A stretch of 5,603 bases of DNA from an uncultured Clostridium sp. Its GTDB lineage: Bacteria > Bacillota > Clostridia > TANB77 > CAG-465. The notes under the pieces are model-generated. The model was not told where the DNA came from. It worked only from the letters and a program-made list of their open reading frames with translations, and made no database searches. A program made the position numbers and the translations under genes. How positions within the stretch are numbered: position 1 is the first letter of the stretch; each line of letters starts with the position of its first letter. Location: contig USJA01000077.1 of the NCBI GenBank assembly GCA_900554875.1, forward strand, positions 1-5,603, read 5' to 3'. Shown here one piece after another: positions 1-4,661 of the stretch.

Positions 1-359
1 TAATTTAAATATATTAGAATGTAAATCAGGGAGTTCAAGGAAAACAAGGACCTCAAGGAGAACGTATTAATTTAAATATATTAGAATGTAAATATGGAAT
101 TAAGATTATGTGCTGGAGCTACAACAATTCGTATTAATTTAAATATATTAGAATGTAAATCAAGGAGATAAAGCTGATTTTAATGCAGATGATGTTAGTA
201 TTAATTTAAATATATTAGAATGTAAATCCATCAGCTCCAGCTGTTGTTCTACCTAACTTGTCAGTATTAATTTAAATATATTAGAATGTAAATCAAAGCT
301 AGTTTTTTAAAGAAACTAGAAAAACTTATGTATTAATTTAAATATATTAGAATTATTGA
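1..359 (+). CRISPR. CRISPR array, trailer-end portion (type I-B style repeat)
   Basis: Six direct repeats begin at 1 (left-truncated, last 26 bases of the unit), 64, 131, 198, 264 and 330. The full unit is 30 bp, begins GTATTAATTT and ends AGAATGTAAAT. The four complete internal copies are identical. Spacers lie at 27-63, 94-130, 161-197 (37 bp each) and 228-263, 294-329 (36 bp each), and all differ. The terminal ATGTAAAT matches the 8-nt 5' handle style of clostridial type I-B crRNAs, which sets transcription left to right. The degenerate last repeat agrees, so the leader and newest spacers lie to the left, outside the window. The array runs straight into cas4-cas1-cas2. Spacers 1 and 3 read as tail-fibre-like peptides on the + strand. 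The true number of repeats cannot be known from here. Confidence 0.97.
330..359 (+). repeat. Degenerate terminal CRISPR repeat
   Basis: The first 23 bases (330-352) match the repeat exactly. The last seven, TTATTGA, replace TGTAAAT, so the 5'-handle portion is lost. Decay confined to one terminal repeat is the usual mark of the trailer end of an array. The change removes the handle that would follow this repeat, so no functional crRNA is expected from the sequence downstream of it. Cas4 begins 47 bases further on. Confidence 0.9.
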
Positions 360-406
360 TGAGTATTAAAAATAATATTTATTTAACGATTTTAAGGAGG
401 TAAAAA

Positions 407-895
407 ATGAAAATATCAGGTATGATGATATATTATTATTTTGTTTGCAAAAGAAAACTTTGGTATTATATAAATCAAATAAATATGGAACAAAATAGTG
501 AATTGGTTACAATAGGAAAAATTTTAGATGAAAATAGCTATAAAAGAGAAAAGAAAGGAATATTAATAGATGAAACAATAAATGTTGACTTTATTAAAAA
601 TGGTGCTGTACTTCATGAAGTAAAAAAGACAAGATCGATTGAACAGGCTGGATTATGGCAACTTAAATATTATATGTATTATCTTGAAAATAAAGGAATA
701 CAAAACATCAGTGCTATAATTGATTATCCCTTAATTAAAGAAACTAAAAATGTATTTTTAGAAGATGATGATAGAAAAACTTTGAAAAAGGTTATAAATG
801 ATATTGAAAAAATATCAAAATATGATAGACCTCCAGAAATATTAGATAACTCAATATGTAAAAAATGTTCATATTTTGATTTATGTTATGTTTAG
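407..895 (+). CDS. cas4: CRISPR-associated exonuclease Cas4
   Basis: This is a Cas4-family (RecB/PD-(D/E)xK nuclease fold, Fe-S cluster) protein of 162 residues, the short size usual for type I-B. Cas4 works with Cas1-Cas2 to trim prespacers and to select for a correct PAM during spacer acquisition. The four cluster cysteines are visible: C14 near the N-terminus and C151, C154, C160 at the C-terminus (CxxC then five residues then C). The nuclease core is D61, E71 and K73 (in HEVKKT) followed by Q85 in the QLKYYMYYL helix. The histidine often found in the GxxxHE motif is absent: the segment here is GKILDENSY (residues 37-45). AAGGAGG at 394-400 fits the ATG at 407. The stop codon TAG sits inside the ribosome binding site of cas1, so the genes are translated as a unit. 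I found no convincing promoter between array and gene, and read-through from the array is possible. Confidence 0.96.
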   Translation: MKISGMMIYYYFVCKRKLWYYINQINMEQNSELVTIGKILDENSYKREKKGILIDETINVDFIKNGAVLHEVKKTRSIEQAGLWQLKYYMYYLENKGIQNISAIIDYPLIKETKNVFLEDDDRKTLKKVINDIEKISKYDRPPEILDNSICKKCSYFDLCYV

Positions 896-904
896 GAGGT
901 ATTT

Positions 905-1897
905 ATGAAACAGTCATATTATTTATTTAAAAGTGGTAGACTACAGAGAAAGGATAATACTTTGGAGATAGTATATAAAGATAACAGTAAAAGATCAATA
1001 CCTATTGAAAGAGTGAGAGATATATACATTATGTCTGAATTTGATTTTAATACGAGTTTACTTAATTTTATTTCAACATCGGGAATAAACTTACATTTTT
1101 TTAATTATTATGGCTTTTATACTGGGACATATTATTCCAAGGATTCATTAGTATCAGGAAAATTATTAGTAAAACAAGTTGAGTCATATTTAAATAATAA
1201 TAAAAGAGTTAAAATAGCTAGAGCAATTATTGATGCGGCATCATACAACATATATAGAAATTTAACATATTATAATAATAGAGGAAGATCATTAGAATCA
1301 TATATGGAAAAAATAGATGATTTAAGAAGTAAATTAAAATTTTGTACTACTGTTGAAGAAATTATGGGAGTAGAAGGAAACATTAGGAAGATATACTATG
1401 AAACTTGGAACTATATAATTAATCAAAATATATCATTTGATAAAAGAGTAAAAAATCCACCTGATAATAGTATAAATTCTGTAATATCGTATTTAAATAC
1501 ATTATGTTATACAAAGGTATTAAGCCAAATATATATGACCCAAATTAATCCTACTATTAGTTATTTACATGAACCATCGGAAAAGAGATTTTCTCTATGT
1601 TTAGATATTTCTGAAATATTTAAACCAATAATTGTGGACAGGCTAATCTTTTCGATGTTTAATAAAAACCAGATAAAAAGCGATGATTTTGAAAAAGGAC
1701 TTAATTATGTATATATAAAAGATAAAGCAAGAATGGAAATTACCAAACAATTTGATTTAAAGTTGCAACAAACAATAAAACATAAAAAACTTGGACGAGA
1801 TGTTACATATGAATATTTAATTAGGCTTGAGATTTATAAACTTATAAAATATTTAACAGAGAATATTGAATATGATGGATTTAAAATGTGGTGGTGA
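905..1897 (+). CDS. cas1: CRISPR-associated endonuclease Cas1 (type I-B)
   Basis: Cas1 is the metal-dependent integrase that, as two dimers bridged by Cas2, inserts new spacers at the leader end of the array. The 330-residue length is typical of the type I-B branch. An N-terminal beta-rich domain (about residues 1-85) precedes the helical catalytic domain. The metal-binding set is intact: E157 in MGVEGNIRK, H222 in YLHEP, and D234/E237 in LDISEIFKPIIVDR. The C-terminus ends FKMWW, a hallmark of this branch. The AGGAGGT at 895-901 overlaps the end of cas4, and ATG is at 905, nine bases after the cas4 stop. The TGA stop lies within the ribosome binding site of cas2. No frameshift or missing catalytic residue is seen, so the protein should be active. 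Confidence 0.98.
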   Translation: MKQSYYLFKSGRLQRKDNTLEIVYKDNSKRSIPIERVRDIYIMSEFDFNTSLLNFISTSGINLHFFNYYGFYTGTYYSKDSLVSGKLLVKQVESYLNNNKRVKIARAIIDAASYNIYRNLTYYNNRGRSLESYMEKIDDLRSKLKFCTTVEEIMGVEGNIRKIYYETWNYIINQNISFDKRVKNPPDNSINSVISYLNTLCYTKVLSQIYMTQINPTISYLHEPSEKRFSLCLDISEIFKPIIVDRLIFSMFNKNQIKSDDFEKGLNYVYIKDKARMEITKQFDLKLQQTIKHKKLGRDVTYEYLIRLEIYKLIKYLTENIEYDGFKMWW

Positions 1898-1902
1898 TTT
1901 AT

Positions 1903-2187
1903 GTGTATGTTATATTAGTATATGATATAAATTTAGAGGATAAAGAGGGGAGTAGAGTATTAAGTAAGGTATACAAAATATGTAAAAAATATTTAAATCA
2001 TATTCAAAATTCAGTATTTGAGGGGGAACTTTTAGAATCTCAAATTATTAATCTAAAATCTGAACTTGATAAATATATTAGGAGTACAAAGGATAGTGTT
2101 ATTTTATTTAAAAGTAGAAATAAAAGATGGCTTGACAAAGAATTTATAGGAATGATTGAAGAAGATAAAACTTCAAACTTTATTTAA
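1903..2187 (+). CDS. cas2: CRISPR-associated endoribonuclease Cas2
   Basis: Cas2 is the small ferredoxin-fold dimer that scaffolds the Cas1 integrase. I place the start at GTG 1903, which gives 94 residues beginning MYVILVYDIN, the classic Cas2 first strand with the conserved Asp at residue 8. The reading frame is open back to GTG 1888, but that start would add five residues lying inside the cas1 end and its ribosome binding site; GGTGGTGAT at 1890-1898 fits 1903 much better. The conserved block HIQNSVFEGEL (residues 33-43), preceded by KICKKYL, is present, and the C-terminal strand follows. The gene starts five bases after the cas1 stop, completing cas4-cas1-cas2. No array follows it within the window. 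Confidence 0.96.
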   Translation: MYVILVYDINLEDKEGSRVLSKVYKICKKYLNHIQNSVFEGELLESQIINLKSELDKYIRSTKDSVILFKSRNKRWLDKEFIGMIEEDKTSNFI

Positions 2188-2259
2188 GAATATAGAAATA
2201 ATTTATATAACAAAACATACTTGTAACATAAATGAAACATAAAAGAAACCAAAATGTAG

Positions 2260-2286
2260 TTGAAAAAAATACTATAATAGTATAAA
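2260..2286 (+). promoter_or_regulatory. Candidate promoter of the 77-residue gene
   Basis: TTGAAA at 2260-2265 and TATAAA at 2281-2286 are 15 bases apart, a little short. A perfect TATAAT also occurs at 2273-2278 but without a convincing -35 at normal spacing. The gene stands alone between the cas2 stop and a terminator, so some promoter is needed here. Exact boxes are uncertain. The TTGA and TATAATA segments recur with the same spacing upstream of the related 305-residue gene. Confidence 0.45.
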
Positions 2287-2299
2287 CTATTACTATAGT
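2271..2299. promoter_or_regulatory. Imperfect inverted repeat over the candidate promoter
   Basis: The inner arms AATAGT (2276-2281) and ACTATT (2286-2291) pair perfectly around the four-base loop ATAA. The outer arms ACTATA (2271-2276) and TATAGT (2294-2299) pair with a three-base bulge on the right. An A-run lies to the left and TTTTT (2299-2303) to the right. It could be an operator overlapping the -10 region or a weak AT-only terminator for the cas operon. The sequence alone does not decide between them. Confidence 0.4.
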
Positions 2300-2337
2300 T
2301 TTTATGGAAAAATAAAAGACAAAAGAGGTGGTATATA

Positions 2338-2382
2338 ATGAAAGAATTTTGGAAAAATGAGTGGCAACTTTTTTTAGATGAT
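2338..2382 (+). repeat. Duplicated 45-bp 5' coding block, copy 1
   Basis: This block matches 2808-2852 at 42 of 45 positions in the same frame. The similarity stops abruptly after codon 15. The upstream ribosome binding region (GAGGTG followed by a TATA-containing spacer) is also alike in both copies. Confidence 0.9.
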
Positions 2383-2571
2383 ATGCAGACACTTGGAGAA
2401 TTCTTTTTACAACCAGTTACATTTAGTCCTAAGCCTTTGCAATTACAAGCTTCAGTTGAAGAAAGAGAAAAAGAAACTGAGGTACAAAATGTTGGAATAT
2501 GGGATAGTTTTAAACAGGGTTGTTCTAATGCAAAAGATTTCTTATTTCAACCAGTAAAATTTAAATTTTAA
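2338..2571 (+). CDS. Unrecognised small protein with repeated FLxQPV-like motif
   Basis: I do not recognise this 77-residue protein. ATG 2338 is preceded by AGAGGTGG at 2324-2331. The N-terminus, MKEFWKNEWQLFLDD, is an aromatic-rich amphipathic segment nearly identical to the start of the 305-residue protein 470 bases downstream. A motif EFFLQPVTF (residues 21-29) recurs as DFLFQPVKF (residues 67-75), each preceded by a helix-like stretch with W or F. The protein therefore looks like two related amphipathic units joined by a charged linker (about residues 36-52, rich in E and K). There is no signal peptide and no true membrane span; a peripheral membrane or protein-binding role is possible but unproven. 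The nine-residue motif and the shared codons make translation likely. A terminator follows six bases after the stop, so it appears monocistronic. Confidence 0.8.
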   Translation: MKEFWKNEWQLFLDDMQTLGEFFLQPVTFSPKPLQLQASVEEREKETEVQNVGIWDSFKQGCSNAKDFLFQPVKFKF

Positions 2572-2576
2572 AAGTT

Positions 2577-2605
2577 AAAATTGCGATTTTTATATCGCAA
2601 TTTTT
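2577..2605 (+). terminator. Intrinsic terminator after the 77-residue gene
   Basis: Arms AAAATTGCGAT (2577-2587) and ATCGCAATTTT (2594-2604) are perfectly complementary over 11 bp with a six-base loop, and the right arm ends in a run of five T (2601-2605). It starts six bases after the stop codon. The flanking A-run means it could also act for transcription from the other strand. Confidence 0.85.
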
Positions 2606-2638
2606 ATGTGCATTATTTTATTTTATGGTTAACTTCAA

Positions 2639-2656
2639 TGTGATACAACTATCACA
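2639..2656. promoter_or_regulatory. Operator-like inverted repeat TGTGATA-N4-TATCACA
   Basis: There is a perfect 7-bp dyad with a four-base centre, CAAC, about 150 bases upstream of the start of the 305-residue gene and about 80-90 bases upstream of its candidate promoter. No T-run follows, so it is not a terminator. It resembles a binding site for a dimeric regulator. The half-sites are CRP/FNR-like (TGTGA/TCACA), but the spacing is eight rather than six, so a different regulator is likelier. No protein partner is visible in the window. Confidence 0.35.
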
Positions 2657-2727
2657 AAGAATTAAAAACGCATCAAATAACTTTAAAAATGAAATGAAAA
2701 TGTAATATAAATAAAACATTGTTGTTA

Positions 2728-2756
2728 TTGCTTTTTTTTGACAAATTATATATAAT
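2728..2756 (+). promoter_or_regulatory. Candidate promoter region of the 305-residue gene
   Basis: A perfect TATAAT lies at 2751-2756, with TTGCTT at 2728-2733 seventeen bases upstream as a weak -35. A perfect TTGACA at 2738-2743 is only seven bases from that TATAAT and has no good -10 at the usual distance downstream, so the real boxes are unsettled. The TTGA-to-TATAAT spacing is the same as in front of the 77-residue gene. Confidence 0.4.
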
Positions 2757-2807
2757 AATGGTACATGTGATAATATAGTATAGTTATTAACAAATGAGGT
2801 GTTTTAT

Positions 2808-2852
2808 ATGAAAGAATTTTGGAAAAATGAATGGAAACTTTTTTTAGAAGAT
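2808..2852 (+). repeat. Duplicated 45-bp 5' coding block, copy 2
   Basis: This is the partner of 2338-2382. The three differences change GAG to GAA (silent), CAA to AAA (Q to K) and GAT to GAA (D to E), so the encoded segment is held almost constant. Sequence beyond codon 15 is unrelated by eye. Confidence 0.9.
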
Positions 2853-3725
2853 TTAAGTTCAGTTAAAAATATGTTTGCTAAGGTTTTTGGACGTAAAAAA
2901 GATTATTTAATGCTTGATAGTGCAAGTGATATACAAGAAAATTCTAATGAAGAAGTTCAAAGTGAGAATATTGTACCAGAAGTACAGTATGAACCAGATG
3001 CAATAGATCATAAAGTAACAGCATACTTTGGTGAAAATTTAGATGAATTAAGACAAAATATAAGTGGAGAAAAAACTCAACATGAAGTTTTAAGGGAGTA
3101 TGCTCAATTTTTTAAGCCATACACAGAATCTCAAGAAATGTGTAATAGTGCATTTAGAAAATATTATGATAGACATGCTTTAAAAATAGCTACAGAAGAA
3201 TTACCAGTAGCTCAAGCAAGAATAATTCAAAATAATGTTGACTTATTTATAAAAGGTCAAGAAGTATTTGGAGAAAATGGACAATTTATCGATTCTAGAG
3301 TAGATTCTATATTTGATAAAGTTGGCGTAAATGAAATTGAAAAGGCAGTAGATATTTTACATGATAATGCTGAACAAGGTGGAGTTAATACTCAAGGTGA
3401 AAGACTTATGGCTGAAGTTATGACATATATGGTTGACAATGGAATCAAGGTAGAAAAAAATAAAAGTATAATGGAACCAGTTAAACTTGTTCTAGAAGAA
3501 AAATTAAATGACGTTCATACTGATTTAAGGAACCATGATGATTGGAATGACGAATATCAAGCATTACTTTCACAAGAAAGAAAGTATTTATATGCTTTAA
3601 ACAGAATTGAACAATATGAAACAGAACAAAGAATTTCTGAATTTGAACAAAAAATAAATGATGATGAAAATCAAGTTGTAACAGATGTAATTGATACAAC
3701 AAATACTACTGAACAAGCCGTTTAA
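2808..3725 (+). CDS. Unrecognised 305-residue helical protein sharing its N-terminus with the 77-residue protein
   Basis: I do not recognise a family. The start is set at ATG 2808: TGAGGTG at 2795-2801 is its ribosome binding site, and the in-frame GTG at 2799 lies inside that site. Residues 1-15 (MKEFWKNEWKLFLED) match the 77-residue neighbour almost exactly. A basic patch (FGRKK, 27-31) and an acidic, probably disordered linker (about 40-68) follow. Residues about 69-285 look mostly alpha-helical and soluble, with a coiled-coil-like stretch at about 255-285 (repeating E, Q, R and hydrophobics), then a polar T/N-rich tail. Only one cysteine (C112) is present, and there is no signal peptide, membrane span, nucleotide-binding loop or obvious catalytic motif. 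The composition matches its neighbours. The gene is bounded by its own promoter region and a strong hairpin terminator, so it is probably transcribed alone. The shared N-terminus may be a targeting or interaction tag, but that is inference. Confidence 0.85.
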   Translation: MKEFWKNEWKLFLEDLSSVKNMFAKVFGRKKDYLMLDSASDIQENSNEEVQSENIVPEVQYEPDAIDHKVTAYFGENLDELRQNISGEKTQHEVLREYAQFFKPYTESQEMCNSAFRKYYDRHALKIATEELPVAQARIIQNNVDLFIKGQEVFGENGQFIDSRVDSIFDKVGVNEIEKAVDILHDNAEQGGVNTQGERLMAEVMTYMVDNGIKVEKNKSIMEPVKLVLEEKLNDVHTDLRNHDDWNDEYQALLSQERKYLYALNRIEQYETEQRISEFEQKINDDENQVVTDVIDTTNTTEQAV

Positions 3726-3753
3726 GTTTATAACTAAATAGAATAACATATTT

Positions 3754-3787
3754 ATAACCTCTGCAAAATTGGTTGCAGAGGTTATTT
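3754..3787 (+). terminator. Hairpin terminator after the 305-residue gene
   Basis: A perfect 13-bp stem, ATAACCTCTGCAA (3754-3766) with TTGCAGAGGTTAT (3773-3785), closes on a six-base loop, AATTGG. Only a short T-run follows (3785-3787), so release may be incomplete, but the stem is by far the strongest in the window. It lies 28 bases after the stop codon and ahead of the next promoter. Confidence 0.75.
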
Positions 3788-3811
3788 GGGTCACAAATAT
3801 TGAATAAAATG

Positions 3812-3840
3812 TTGAAAAACAAAATTTTATATGATATAAT
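3812..3840 (+). promoter_or_regulatory. Strong sigma-A-type promoter with extended -10
   Basis: TTGAAA (3812-3817), a 17-base spacer and a perfect TATAAT (3835-3840) are preceded by TG one base upstream (TGATATAAT), the extended -10 form. Transcription should begin at about 3846-3848, leaving a leader of about 40 bases before the nucleotidyltransferase start. It follows the terminator of the previous gene, so it opens a new transcription unit. Confidence 0.85.
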
Positions 3841-3845
3841 AGCAA

Positions 3846-3870
3846 ATACATGCAGACTTTTGGCATGTAT
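3846..3870 (+). promoter_or_regulatory. 5'-end leader hairpin
   Basis: ATACATGC (3846-3853) pairs perfectly with GCATGTAT (3863-3870) around a nine-base loop. It coincides with the predicted transcript 5' end and stops two bases before the ribosome binding site AAGGAGAG (3872-3879). It could stabilise the mRNA 5' end or modulate translation. With no T-run it is not a terminator, and it is too small for a known riboswitch. Confidence 0.5.
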
Positions 3871-3886
3871 AAAGGAGAGATTAATT

Positions 3887-4618
3887 ATGAAATGTATTTT
3901 ATTATGTGCAGGATATGCAACAAGGTTATTCCCTTTAACAGAGAATTTCCCAAAAGCTTTATTAAAAGTTGGAGGTAAAGCAATCATTGATTATACTTTA
4001 GAAAAAGTAAATAAAATTGATGATATTGATGAAATTTATTTAGTAACTAATGCTAAATACACAAAACATTTTGAAGATTGGGCAGCAGAAAAGAATAATG
4101 TAAAACCAATTAAAGTATTTAACGATGGTACATTATCAAATGATGATAGATTAGGTGCTATAGGTGATATAGAATTTGTAATCGAAAATGCTAAAGTTGA
4201 TGATGATATATTAGTTCTAGCAACAGATAATCTATTTGAATTTGAACTTACAGATTTTTATAACTGCTATAAAGAGAAAAAAGCACCATGTGTATGTGTT
4301 AGAAAAGAAAATTATGAATTGTTAAAAAGATTAGGTGTAGCTGAACTTGACAGTGATATGAGAATGGTTGGATTTGAAGAAAAACCAGCTGAACCAAAAG
4401 GAAAATATGCAGTATATGCTGAATATATATATCCAAGAGAAATTGTTCCTCAAATAAAAACATATTTAGAAGAAGGAAATTCTTGCGATGCACCAGGAAA
4501 CTTAGTAGCATACTTATATAAAAAGATGCCACTTTATGCTTATGAATTTTCAGGAGAATGTTTTGACATTGGAACACATGAAGCATTAGCAGAAGTAAAC
4601 AAATTATACAGTAAATAA
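3887..4618 (+). CDS. Sugar-phosphate nucleotidyltransferase family protein
   Basis: This is a 243-residue NTP-transferase (RmlA/MurU/LicC-like fold) that would join a nucleotide from an NTP to a sugar phosphate or similar phosphorylated compound, giving an activated cytoplasmic precursor for cell-surface polymers. The N-terminal signature LCAGYATRLFPLT (residues 5-17), with PK at 22-23, is the nucleotide-binding loop; the usual glycine before TR is alanine here (A11). D114 in LVLATDN is the expected metal-binding Asp, EEKP at 164-167 carries the sugar-phosphate contact Lys, and FDIGT at 226-230 is the second metal-binding motif. ATG 3887 is chosen over an in-frame ATG at 3773 because it has AAGGAGAG upstream, begins exactly at the conserved fold, and lies after the promoter; the earlier start is inside the preceding hairpin. 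Base and substrate cannot be assigned from sequence alone. It is likely cotranscribed with the membrane protein that follows. Confidence 0.9.
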   Translation: MKCILLCAGYATRLFPLTENFPKALLKVGGKAIIDYTLEKVNKIDDIDEIYLVTNAKYTKHFEDWAAEKNNVKPIKVFNDGTLSNDDRLGAIGDIEFVIENAKVDDDILVLATDNLFEFELTDFYNCYKEKKAPCVCVRKENYELLKRLGVAELDSDMRMVGFEEKPAEPKGKYAVYAEYIYPREIVPQIKTYLEEGNSCDAPGNLVAYLYKKMPLYAYEFSGECFDIGTHEALAEVNKLYSK

Positions 4619-4661
4619 AAAAATAAGAGGTTGACTTTTAAAAAAGTGTGGGTAGATATAA

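Noticed and set aside
94..263. Spacer 2 and the reverse complement of spacer 4 share the 9-mer GCTGGAGCT.
   Set aside because: The shared stretch is short and low in complexity (Ala-Gly-Ala codons), and the rest does not align, so common origin cannot be claimed.
2180..2392. Minus-strand frame opposite the intergenic region and the start of the 77-residue gene.
   Set aside because: It overlaps a supported gene, has AT-driven F/Y/I-rich composition and no recognisable motif; it is a shadow frame.
2639..2656. Reading the TGTGATA/TATCACA dyad as a CRP site.
   Set aside because: The gap between TGTGA and TCACA is eight bases instead of six, and a classical CRP is not expected in a clostridial genome.
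2188..3725. Calling the 77- and 305-residue proteins CRISPR accessory or anti-phage proteins.
   Set aside because: The only support is proximity. They have their own promoters and terminators and no nuclease, helicase, NTPase or toxin motif that I can see.
3773..3886. N-terminal extension of the nucleotidyltransferase from an in-frame ATG at 3773.
   Set aside because: It begins in the arm of the terminator hairpin, lies upstream of and through the promoter, and lacks a ribosome binding site; the fold starts at 3887.
3481..3987. Several minus-strand frames opposite the end of the 305-residue gene and the following intergenic region.
   Set aside because: They overlap each other and supported genes, cross the terminator and promoter, and show no ribosome binding sites or motifs.
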